Assembly: GCA_002731665.1 (NCBI GenBank)
Contig: PCCJ01000014.1
Span: forward strand, 1-5,886
DNA from: Actinomycetota bacterium
GTDB taxonomy: Bacteria; Actinomycetota; Acidimicrobiia; Acidimicrobiales; Poriferisodaliceae
Length of the DNA: 5,886 bases
Direction of reading: 5' to 3'
Part shown: piece after piece, positions 1-5,246 of the stretch
Layout: each line of letters starts with the position of its first letter
Position numbering within the stretch: the stretch's first letter is position 1
Position numbers and translations under genes: made by a program
The notes under the pieces: model-generated
What the model saw: the letters and a program-made list of their open reading frames with translations, nothing else
What the model was told of the DNA's origin: nothing
Database searches by the model: none

Positions 1-1206
1 TTCTCGAAGTTGGTCGAGTTGCCTTCGGCTAACACCAATTTCCGTTAAAATTAGATCTGTATCAGCTGCCGGTATTGGAGCACAGTGACGAACTCTTGCT
101 GGCGTTCTTGAAAATTTTGCTGCTGGGCCAGTCAAAGGAACTGATTCACCTGTTGGAAGAACGGTATTCTGCAACATATCTCGATCTAAAATATGTGGAT
201 CCCGAGCGGCTTCGGCAAACGTATTGACCGGTGCCACCACTATTCCCGCCTCGTCAATTAGGGCAATTACGTTTTCTTTAGATCTTGTTAAGCACCATTC
301 GGCAACAACTCTATCTACTTCTTCTCTATTCTCCAGGCGCCCATTATTCGTTGACACTCGGGGATCTTTTCCTAGCTCAGGTTGACCAATTACATCACAA
401 AGACGAACCCAATGAGAATCTAGTATTAAGGCCAGATAGACATAGCCGTCAACACACTCATAGCAATTAGTCGGCGCGCAAACTCGCACTTGACTACCCC
501 ATCTATCTAATGGCCCATCCAAAGCACCTAGAGTTAAATAGCCATTGGATTGATAAATAATTGAATCTAACAGTGCGACATCTACATGCTGGCCTTCTCC
601 AGTCGCATCTCGGTGGTGAAGTGCAGATAGTCCTGCAACGGCGGCGTGTAAACCTGACAAATCGTCAGCGAGAAACGTGGGAGCTTTAACTGGAGGCCCA
701 TTGATTTCTCCGTTGAGAGCCATCCAACCGCTGTATGCCAACGCACCTGGGTCGTATCCGGGACGGGCGCTCTCAGGCCCAAATTGTCCATATCCACTTA
801 TAGATAGGTAAACAATATCCGGTTTGACTTCTTTACATTGTCGGTAACCGACTCCCCAATCATCGAGAGTCCCAGGTTTAAAATTTTCAACAACCATGTC
901 CGCTGTGGCCACAAGTTGGAGAAACATCTCAACTCCGGGCGAGCGTCGTAGGTCTATCCCAATGCTTCTTTTATTGCGATTAACTGCGTCTTCGGCAAAA
1001 GACCGTTCGGTGCCAGGAAGCATCGGTGGCCACAAGATACCGGTATCTCCAGGCGGAACAACTCGGATGACATCAGCGCCATAGTCAGCGAGTAAACAGC
1101 TAGCCATCGGTCCCGCCCAAGCAGTAGTTGCGTCTACTATCCGCACACCGGCGAGAGGACCAGACAAATCACTTCTAGCGTCGCTAAAAAAATCTTCTTT
1201 TTCCAT
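1..1206 (-). CDS. Class III (CaiB/BaiF family) CoA-transferase, C-terminus cut by window edge
   Basis: Family III CoA-transferases move CoA between a carboxylic-acid acceptor and an acyl-CoA donor in the cytoplasm, through an aspartyl-CoA thioester. I translated 402 uninterrupted codons from the ATG at 1206 to base 1; members are usually about 390-420 residues, so little is missing. The N-terminus shows the typical LSGPLAGVRIVDAT (14-27) and LLADYGADVIRV (38-49). NRNKRSIGIDL (76-86) and VVENFKPGTLDDWGV (105-119) follow. The segment FLADDLSGLHAAVAGL (178-193) aligns with the region holding the catalytic Asp of formyl-CoA transferase, so Asp181 is the likely nucleophile. TGEGQHVDVALLDS (202-215 approx.) is the usual motif after it. 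An in-frame stop 4 codons upstream leaves this as the only ATG; no well-spaced Shine-Dalgarno is visible, so the mRNA may be leaderless. The gene diverges from the LLM oxidoreductase. The acid substrate cannot be assigned. Confidence 0.93.
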   Translation of the reverse strand, partial: MEKEDFFSDARSDLSGPLAGVRIVDATTAWAGPMASCLLADYGADVIRVVPPGDTGILWPPMLPGTERSFAEDAVNRNKRSIGIDLRRSPGVEMFLQLVATADMVVENFKPGTLDDWGVGYRQCKEVKPDIVYLSISGYGQFGPESARPGYDPGALAYSGWMALNGEINGPPVKAPTFLADDLSGLHAAVAGLSALHHRDATGEGQHVDVALLDSIIYQSNGYLTLGALDGPLDRWGSQVRVCAPTNCYECVDGYVYLALILDSHWVRLCDVIGQPELGKDPRVSTNNGRLENREEVDRVVAEWCLTRSKENVIALIDEAGIVVAPVNTFAEAARDPHILDRDMLQNTVLPTGESVPLTGPAAKFSRTPARVRHCAPIPAADTDLILTEIGVSRRQLDQLRE

Positions 1207-1255
1207 CTTCCAAGATTAGAGAGATTTAGCATTATGTGCATCAGATAAGTTTCTT

Positions 1256-1283
1256 TAGACATAAAGTCTGCATCACCTAACAC
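1256..1283 (+). promoter_or_regulatory. Possible promoter of the LLM oxidoreductase gene, overlapping a short inverted repeat
   Basis: TAGACA (1256-1261) matches the -35 consensus at five of six bases. It is followed after 16 bp by a weaker TAACAC (1278-1283). Transcription would begin about 12 bp before the ATG at 1302, leaving room for the GGGGGAAG ribosome site at 1291-1298. A small inverted repeat AGAC-ATAAA-GTCT (1257-1269) overlaps the -35 and could bind a regulator. The 95-bp gap must also serve the divergent CoA-transferase gene, for which I found no convincing promoter. Confidence 0.3.
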
Positions 1284-1301
1284 TTTCCTTGGGGGAAGAA
1301 A

Positions 1302-2222
1302 ATGAAATTTGGTATACACCTCCCAGATGCTGGTCGCGATCCAAGCAGAGAAGCAATCATTGAGACAGCTATCACCGCCGAGTCTCTCGGTTATAGTTCC
1401 GTGTGGTCTAGCGATCACATTGCTTGGCCTGACCCTGCAACGCTGCAGTCGAAGTATCCGTATGCAGATGACAACAGCGGTTTCCCAGCTGCAGGAAGCG
1501 CTTGGCTTGATTGCATAGGGACTCTTCAGTTTGTTGCCGGCATCACCGACCGGGTTCTTCTCGGCACCACTGTCTTAATCCTCGGTTATCGCGGCGCAGT
1601 GCAACAAGCGAAAAGCTGGGCCACTCTTGACCACCTTTCCCAAGGTCGTTCCATTATGGGAGTTGGAGTCGGCTGGATGAAAGAGGAATTCGACGCCATT
1701 GGTATGCCATGGGATCAGCGCGGCGAAAGAGCTAATGAAACTTTAGACATCTTCCAATCGCTTTTTGCTGATGGTTTATCAAGCTATAACGGCAAGTGGA
1801 ATAGCTACGAAAACATAGGTTTCTCCCCAAAACCAGTTAATAACCATATTCCGGTGTGGGTAGGCGGCCATTCAAATGGAGCTTTCAAACGAACAGCGCG
1901 CTATGGAGATGCTTTCCACGCAGCATTTGGCAGCCCGTCGCTGCTCACTGAACAATGGGCGTCAGTAAAAAGTGAGTGCAATAAAATCGATCGAGATATT
2001 AGCGAGCTAGAACTAACCAGCCTGTTCCGATTGAATTTCAGCGGTGGAAATCTTGAGCAAGGAGAAATAGGAGGGAGCAACGAAGAAGTCATTGACCAAG
2101 TAGGTCAATACCTCGAGGCGGGTCTTGAACATGCAGCCTTTTTTGTTCTGGGTAGAGGAACCGAAGGTCGACTGGAAGCTATTTCAAGATTCGCAGAAGA
2201 AATTGCTCCTCACTTTACTTGA
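1302..2222 (+). CDS. LLM-class F420-dependent oxidoreductase (luciferase-like TIM barrel)
   Basis: This 306-residue protein has the usual length and motifs of bacterial luciferase-like oxidoreductases of the F420-dependent (Rv2161c-like) type. These are cytoplasmic TIM-barrel enzymes that use reduced F420 or FMN. It begins MKFGIHLP, the typical first strand. SLGYSSVWSSDHI (28-40) carries the conserved Ser37-Asp38-His39 near the cofactor. RVLLGTTVLIL (84-94) and the barrel segment ending LSQGR (112-116) follow. GVGVGWMKEEF (120-130) is the cofactor phosphate-binding loop, and IPVWVGGHSNGAFKR (183-197) with RYGDAF is the second hallmark. The start is fixed by GGGGGAAG at 1291-1298 just before the ATG. 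It converges on the VOC gene with 3 bp between stops, so there is no room for a separate terminator. F420 rather than FMN is inferred from subfamily resemblance; the substrate is unknown. Confidence 0.92.
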   Translation: MKFGIHLPDAGRDPSREAIIETAITAESLGYSSVWSSDHIAWPDPATLQSKYPYADDNSGFPAAGSAWLDCIGTLQFVAGITDRVLLGTTVLILGYRGAVQQAKSWATLDHLSQGRSIMGVGVGWMKEEFDAIGMPWDQRGERANETLDIFQSLFADGLSSYNGKWNSYENIGFSPKPVNNHIPVWVGGHSNGAFKRTARYGDAFHAAFGSPSLLTEQWASVKSECNKIDRDISELELTSLFRLNFSGGNLEQGEIGGSNEEVIDQVGQYLEAGLEHAAFFVLGRGTEGRLEAISRFAEEIAPHFT

Positions 2223-2225
2223 CCT

Positions 2226-2609
2226 TTAAATCTCTGACTTAGCCGGACGCCCAACCACGCAAAATTCTCCATCTTCAGGATCGCACATCACTATCGCTAC
2301 GAATCCAAGATGTCCTGGCACCGAGCCACCCGAAGTAAGCACACGTGCTCCTAATTTCACTAACCGCTCAACTTCAGTATTCGGATCTCGAACAAACAAA
2401 TCAATATGAACCCTGTGTTTAGCTAATTTACCCTCGGGAACTTTTTGCAATGTTAAATGATTCAGCGGCCTTCCAACCTCGGAATCTGAAAGCGTGATAT
2501 ATGGTTCATGCCCTTCGCGGCTTCGGAACCCAATCGCCTCTTGCCAAAAGTCAGCAAGCCGCTCTGGGTTATGGCAATCCATTGTTATACCTATAGCTCT
2601 AAGCTCCAT
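2226..2609 (-). CDS. VOC superfamily (glyoxalase-like) protein
   Basis: A 127-residue single-module protein of the vicinal-oxygen-chelate fold, close to the 'glyoxalase-like domain' type common in actinobacteria. Visible hallmarks are ITMDCHNPERLADFW (8-22), LTLQKVPEGK in mid-protein, HRVHIDL (histidines of the central strand), VERLVKLGARVL, and the closing CDPEDGEFCVV (109-119), where the DPEGNEF-type motif usually supplies a metal-ligand glutamate (Glu115). The open frame begins at a TTG at 2621, but GGAGAG at 2614-2619 is a good Shine-Dalgarno with about 6 bp to the ATG at 2609, so the start is moved there. It lies 26 bp downstream of the selenoprotein gene on the same strand and is probably co-transcribed. 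The family covers glyoxalases, dioxygenases and resistance proteins; the reaction cannot be assigned. Confidence 0.85.
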   Translation of the reverse strand: MELRAIGITMDCHNPERLADFWQEAIGFRSREGHEPYITLSDSEVGRPLNHLTLQKVPEGKLAKHRVHIDLFVRDPNTEVERLVKLGARVLTSGGSVPGHLGFVAIVMCDPEDGEFCVVGRPAKSEI

Positions 2610-2635
2610 ATTTCTCTCCAAATCATAGAAGTAAG

Positions 2636-3199
2636 CTAGTCGTTGAACCAGGGCTCCAGCTCGACTCCTAGCCCGTCGGCTATCCGATTGGCGTAGGCGT
2701 AGTAGGCAGTGACTTCGGCTATGTCGAGGATGTCTCGGTCGCTGAATCCCACCGCGCGTAACTGCTCAACATCATTAGAGGTCATTTTTGAAGGTGTATG
2801 AGTGAGCTTTGTAGCGTAAACCAGCATTGCTTTTCTTTTTTCGTTGAGTGGAGCAGACCGCCAATCCTCTTCTATGGCCATAACTAGGGAATCGTCGTTA
2901 AGCAGTTGGCGCAGACCGCGCCGGTGATGACTAATTCAGTAATGACATTCGTTTTCGAGGCTCACGACCAAAGCTATTAACTCTCGCTCAACTTTTCGTA
3001 AGTTCGCGGTGCCCGCCATAGCTGATCTGTAGAGGCCATCATGGGCTGCTAGCGCTCTTGGGTTAAGAGAATGGATCGACATGATGTAATCGACCCGGCC
3101 ATGGTTCTTATCAACAACTCGGCTGTAAAGGTTCTCGAGGGCCTCATTATCGGACCATTCCTCATCTGGGGCTACCTCAATCCACGCCATACCGAGCAT
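2636..3199 (-). CDS. AhpD-like peroxidase-family selenoprotein (TGA read as selenocysteine)
   Basis: Read through one in-frame TGA (2936-2938), the frame gives a 187-residue protein matching the 'peroxidase-related' branch of the AhpD/carboxymuconolactone-decarboxylase fold. The first part runs MLGMAWIEV to SLENECHY (87). After the TGA comes ISHHRRGLRQLL, then DWRSAPLNEKRKAMLVYATK and the C-terminal RIADGLGVELEPW. Both halves belong to one domain. In M. tuberculosis AhpD the catalytic residues are Glu118, Cys130, Cys133 and His137; identical spacing here gives Glu73, Cys85, Sec88 and His92, so the TGA replaces the peroxidatic cysteine. A bSECIS-like hairpin lies at 2908-2922. The start ATG at 3199 has no strong ribosome site; ATG 3190 is an alternative. 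The VOC gene follows after 26 bp. The likely role is a thiol/selenol redox or hydroperoxide-reducing enzyme (inferred). Alternatives are a nonsense-mutated pseudogene or a sequencing error, both made unlikely by the hairpin and the intact frame downstream. Confidence 0.87.
2908..2922 (-). promoter_or_regulatory. Predicted bacterial SECIS hairpin
   Basis: The minus strand reads GGCGC-GGTCT-GCGCC: a perfect 5-bp stem closed by a GGTCT loop. Exactly 18 bases (2918-2935) separate the TGA from the loop. From memory, the E. coli fdhF SECIS has the same GGUCU loop core at the same distance, and SelB binds this loop. An AGT/ACT pairing outside an internal loop could extend the stem. I see no clear counterpart of the bulged U in the fdhF upper stem. 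The hairpin lies inside the coding sequence, as bacterial SECIS elements do, and encodes R-R-G-L-R. Confidence 0.82.
2936..2938 (-). other. In-frame TGA, predicted selenocysteine codon (Sec88)
   Basis: On the minus strand the codons read TGT CAT TAC TGA ATT AGT CAT CAC, that is C-H-Y-U-I-S-H-H. Family members have CxxC followed by a histidine pair here. A cysteine codon (TGT or TGC) differs from TGA by one base, as expected for Cys/Sec interchange. The frame continues for 99 more codons of recognisable family sequence to a TAG at 2636-2638. Confidence 0.87.
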
Positions 3200-3247
3200 C
3201 TTACAACATTCATATTTCCGGCTATTTCTTATTTCGCTGTGACGTAA

Positions 3248-3272
3248 TACTGACCGAACCGTATTGACCGAA
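3248..3272. repeat. Pair of 11-bp direct repeats upstream of the selenoprotein gene
   Basis: TACTGACCGAA (3248-3258) and TATTGACCGAA (3262-3272) are identical at 10 of 11 positions and 14 bp apart start to start. They lie about 50-75 bp upstream of the selenoprotein start, a typical place for a regulator bound as a tandem dimer. No regulator can be named, and chance similarity is possible. Confidence 0.35.
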
Positions 3273-3282
3273 ATAAGGAGCC

Positions 3283-3312
3283 AGCACTAACACCGTGCTT
3301 CAATTCAGAAGC
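3283..3312. repeat. Two overlapping, mutually exclusive short stem-loops between the NTF2-like and selenoprotein genes
   Basis: AGCAC (3283-3287) can pair with GTGCT (3295-3299). GCTTC (3297-3301) can pair with GAAGC (3308-3312). The two stems share bases 3297-3299, so only one can form at a time. On the minus strand they lie 60-90 bp after the NTF2-like stop and could be a weak terminator or attenuator, but no long U-run follows either. The rest of 3200-3372 holds nothing I recognise. Confidence 0.25.
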
Positions 3313-3372
3313 TGGTTCGTTGAACAGTTAGCGTCTGGCCGATGTATCTGTTTGCGTGAGCTGAGTACGACG

Positions 3373-3765
3373 CTAAGAAGAAACATCCGGGAATAAAGAT
3401 AGAAATGCATTGCTGTCTATGTACTCCTCGGCTCTGGTTATGTAACCATCATCTGAGATTGTGACGAGAACACAAGCTTCAGCGGACACGACTTGACGGC
3501 TGGCGTTAGACATCACTACAAGATGCTGTTCAATGACTACATGGCTGCATATGGTTCTACGCTGATTTTCGTAGCGAACCGATATACCTGAGGCTGTGAG
3601 ACCTTTCCCCCATTGCTGCATTTCGTCTGGCGTAAAATTAATCCCATCTCCAATATGTTGAATAATTTCGGCGTCGCTAGATAAAAAAGTTTTCCATTGT
3701 TCCCAGTCGCTTTTTGCAGCTGCCTCAAACCAATCACTAACGACCTCGTTCGCTCGAGGGTACAT
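3373..3765 (-). CDS. NTF2-like / SnoaL-like small protein
   Basis: A 130-residue protein with the pattern of the NTF2-like (SnoaL, ketosteroid-isomerase-like) cone fold. It has an N-terminal amphipathic helix with WFEAAAKSDWEQWKTFLSSDAEI (about 12-34), a central aromatic and charged segment, strand pairs around VVIEQHLVVM, and the family-typical end DDGYITRAEEYIDS (about 105-118), where a strand leads into the E-E-Y-x-D motif. Length fits the family (about 120-150). The ATG at 3765 has an excellent ribosome site, AGGAGA, at 3771-3776 with 5 bp spacing. Members include isomerases, cyclases, dehydratases and many non-enzymatic small-molecule binders, so no reaction is claimed. It lies between the SDR and selenoprotein genes on the same strand, with gaps of 173 and about 318 bp, so co-transcription is not assured. 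Confidence 0.8.
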   Translation of the reverse strand: MYPRANEVVSDWFEAAAKSDWEQWKTFLSSDAEIIQHIGDGINFTPDEMQQWGKGLTASGISVRYENQRRTICSHVVIEQHLVVMSNASRQVVSAEACVLVTISDDGYITRAEEYIDSNAFLSLFPDVSS

Positions 3766-3774
3766 AGCCTTCTC

Positions 3775-3861
3775 CTAATTCTTTATCGAGTCGAGTGCTT
3801 CTTCATTCTTAGTAGTTGTAAGGGACTCTTGGATCAGTCTTTTCTGAACCTCTTCTTTCAT
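3775..3861 (-). CDS. Possible 28-residue leader ORF before the NTF2-like gene
   Basis: The minus strand holds ATG at 3861 followed by 27 sense codons and TAG at 3775-3777. It encodes a charged, helix-prone peptide starting MKEEVQKRLIQES and ending EALDSIKN. Its stop codon overlaps the ribosome site (AGGAGA) of the NTF2-like gene, an arrangement that allows translational coupling. The ribosome site of the ORF itself is weak (GAGA about 4 bp upstream). It could equally be chance in an untranslated leader. Confidence 0.22.
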   Translation of the reverse strand: MKEEVQKRLIQESLTTTKNEEALDSIKN

Positions 3862-4083
3862 TTGTCTCGATTGTTTGTGCTAGTCAATCGTATTTTCCCG
3901 AGAAAGTGTCACTCGCCGTTCTGATGGCTCCGAGAAGGGTTATTTACCGGTGGACTATTGACCTCAACGCAGTAAGACATAGACATTAAGAACAGAAATA
4001 ACCAGCGGCAGGGCCTGCTTATTTCACAAACCTGAATGGGTCGATCAAAGTCTTTGATAACTCCGTTAGCGATGCTGGTTACG
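3862..4083. other. Intergenic region with short palindromes, no gene seen
   Basis: Together with the possible leader ORF this makes the 318-bp gap between the SDR stop and the NTF2-like start. It contains ATCAAAGTCTTTGAT (4044-4058), a perfect 7-bp-arm palindrome with a one-base centre just after the SDR gene. It also has GCAGGGCCTGC (4008-4018) and the inverted repeat CGATTG-11 bp-CAATCG (3868-3890). The last includes a minus-strand TTGACT that resembles a -35, but no good -10 follows. None has a U-tract clear enough to call a terminator. Short frames here lack recognisable protein features. Confidence 0.4.
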
Positions 4084-4842
4084 TCAGCCGTGCCACCCGC
4101 CGTCAACTACAAACTCCTGGCCGGTCACGAACCCTGCAGCATCAGTGACCAGGTACAGGACCATGTTCGCAATGTCCTCGGGCACTCCAATACGCCCAAC
4201 CGGTGCCGAGCGAGCCATCTTGGCTTTTTGCTCATCATCGAAATTACCTTGAGCCAACATGTCGGTGTCGATGAAGCCTGGATGGACAGAATTCACCCTG
4301 ATTCCGTGGCGACCCAACTCCTTGGAGGCTATTTTCGTCATCCCTCGCACGGCCCATTTAGATGCACCATAGGCAGTCGACCCAAATAGACCCTCCATAC
4401 CCGCTACCGAGCTTATGTTGACAATCGCTCCACCATTGTCAGCCTTAATCATGGCCCGAGCTGCGGTTCGCATACCCAAAAAAACCCCCGTCTGGTTGAC
4501 CGCAATCGTCAAGTTCCAGTCATCAATGGTTGCGTTAACTAGCCGACCCATCGGCGCTATTCCGGCATTGTTGATAAGCACGTCAAGTCGGCCGTGCCGG
4601 CTCATCACATCAGCTACTACGTCATCCCACTCTTGCTCGGATGTCACATCGAGGTGAGCGTACTCTGCTCTCTCTATCTCTCCCGCAGTACGTTCGCCTT
4701 CTTCATCAATTACGTCAGCGAGAATAACAGTGGCGCCCCGCGAGGCGAATAATCGCCCTTCGGCTGCGCCTTGTCCCTTCGGCCGGGCACCCCCAGTAAT
4801 CAAAGCCACCTTGCCCAGCAGTTCCTTGCCTATCTCTGTCAT
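4084..4842 (-). CDS. Short-chain dehydrogenase/reductase (classical SDR)
   Basis: A 252-residue classical SDR with a Rossmann fold and an NAD(P)-dependent alcohol/ketone oxidoreductase role in the cytoplasm. Numbered from the ATG at 4842, the glycine-rich loop is TGGARPKGQG (16-25). Asp43 at the end of the second strand (ILADV) favours NAD(H) over NADP(H). DV at 65-66 follows. NNAG is at 91-94. The catalytic tetrad is Asn116, Ser145, Tyr158 and Lys162 (YGASK), and HPGFIDTDM (187-195) is the usual post-catalytic motif. The end VTGQEFVVDGGWHG is typical. The frame opens at an ATG at 4860, but GGGAG sits just before the ATG at 4842, which also matches the usual N-terminal length, so that start is chosen. 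The glycine loop is two residues longer than the normal TGxxxGxG spacing. Substrate is unknown; the neighbours suggest a catabolic role. Confidence 0.93.
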   Translation of the reverse strand: MTEIGKELLGKVALITGGARPKGQGAAEGRLFASRGATVILADVIDEEGERTAGEIERAEYAHLDVTSEQEWDDVVADVMSRHGRLDVLINNAGIAPMGRLVNATIDDWNLTIAVNQTGVFLGMRTAARAMIKADNGGAIVNISSVAGMEGLFGSTAYGASKWAVRGMTKIASKELGRHGIRVNSVHPGFIDTDMLAQGNFDDEQKAKMARSAPVGRIGVPEDIANMVLYLVTDAAGFVTGQEFVVDGGWHG

Positions 4843-4893
4843 TTTTCTCCCAGTCGACATTAGACGTTTCGCCTTGTTGCTATGTTAGTTGCG

Positions 4894-4921
4894 AATTTAG
4901 CGCGCCGACTTTCTATGTCAA
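4894..4921 (-). promoter_or_regulatory. Sigma70-type promoter of the SDR gene
   Basis: On the minus strand TTGACA (4916-4921) is a perfect -35. After a 16-bp spacer comes TAAATT (4894-4899) as -10, four of six matches. Initiation would fall near 4887, leaving about 45 bases before the chosen SDR start at 4842 and only about 27 before the alternative ATG at 4860. Confidence 0.6.
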
Positions 4922-4950
4922 TCTGCGTCATATCAACTCAACTCTCACCA

Positions 4951-4983
4951 CGTTTTCGATGAAACGATATAGCAGCATGCTGC
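4951..4983. repeat. Two adjacent palindromic elements upstream of the SDR promoter
   Basis: CGTTT-TCGATG-AAACG (4951-4966) is a 5-bp inverted repeat. GCAGCATGCTGC (4972-4983) is a perfect 12-bp palindrome six bases away. They lie 30-60 bp upstream of the SDR -35, where activator or repressor sites are common. The regulator is not known. Confidence 0.35.
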
Positions 4984-5042
4984 CGGCGTGTTTATCTGAG
5001 CGTTCAAAGTCTCGTCACTAAATTTGGCCCGAGAACAAGAAA

Positions 5043-5058
5043 GGCGGTTATTCCCGCC
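5043..5058 (-). terminator. Terminator-like hairpin facing the minus strand
   Basis: GGCGG (5043-5047) pairs with CCGCC (5054-5058) around a six-base loop. On the minus strand the stem is followed by TTTCTTGTT, a U-rich run like that of an intrinsic terminator. No convincing minus-strand gene lies immediately upstream, so it may insulate the SDR region from antisense transcription, end an unseen small RNA, or be fortuitous. Confidence 0.3.
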
Positions 5059-5108
5059 ACAGAATTCGATTTCTCCGAGATCTTTTTGCTGGGGCTTCCA
5101 ATAGCTAA

Positions 5109-5246
5109 GGCGTTACCGTCGCAGTTCGCATTATAGGAATATTCGAAGGTCCTGAACCAGTCAAGAAGAAGCCGGGGCGTAAGAAGAAACTTCTTCGTAA
5201 GAAAAAGCAAAATGTGAAAGTCCATAGAACATTTGAAGGAGGAATC
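5109..5246 (+). other. Lys/Arg-rich open stretch in frame with the following small gene
   Basis: A stop at 5106-5108 is followed by 46 open codons running without interruption into the gene at 5247. The translated stretch includes EPVKKKPGRKKKLLRKKKQ (from about 5154), with an imperfect 18-base repeat coding RKKKLL then RKKKQN. There is no ATG in it; only a GTG at 5214, after the basic tract, could serve as a start. A hairpin AAGAAG-AAA-CTTCTT (5181-5195) lies in it. It could be an N-terminal basic extension started from a rare codon, a decayed gene end, or simply a 5' leader. I favour leader or remnant, because the ribosome site at 5236-5242 is strong. Confidence 0.3.

Noticed and set aside
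230..240. Further copy of GTATTGACCG inside the CoA-transferase gene, similar to the repeats at 3262
   Set aside because: It is within coding sequence and single; it looks like coincidence.
1137..1418. Minus-strand 93-codon ORF overlapping the CoA-transferase start and LLM start
   Set aside because: It overlaps two well-supported genes in other frames and shows no protein-family features.
2610..2621. TTG start for the VOC protein giving four extra residues
   Set aside because: The bases around the TTG form the GGAGAG ribosome site for the ATG at 2609.
2636..3199. Reading the AhpD-like locus as a pseudogene or as two separate small genes
   Set aside because: The frame is intact on both sides, the only lesion is a TGA at a catalytic Cys position, and a SECIS hairpin follows at the canonical distance. 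Neither fragment would fold alone.
3236..3242. TCACAGC on the minus strand resembling half of a mycobacterial PhoP box
   Set aside because: There is only one copy; the box needs two spaced copies, so chance is the simpler explanation.
3862..4083. Possible tRNA or small RNA in the gap
   Set aside because: No T-loop GTTCRANNC, cloverleaf or 3' CCA pattern could be found, and the hairpins are short.
4036..4389. Plus-strand 117-codon ORF opposite the SDR gene
   Set aside because: It is a shadow of the SDR coding sequence, without recognisable domains.
5004..5225. Minus-strand 73-codon ORF with hydrophobic N-terminus
   Set aside because: Its N-terminal part is the antisense of the Lys-rich plus-strand stretch, it has no ribosome site, and its sequence has low-complexity character.
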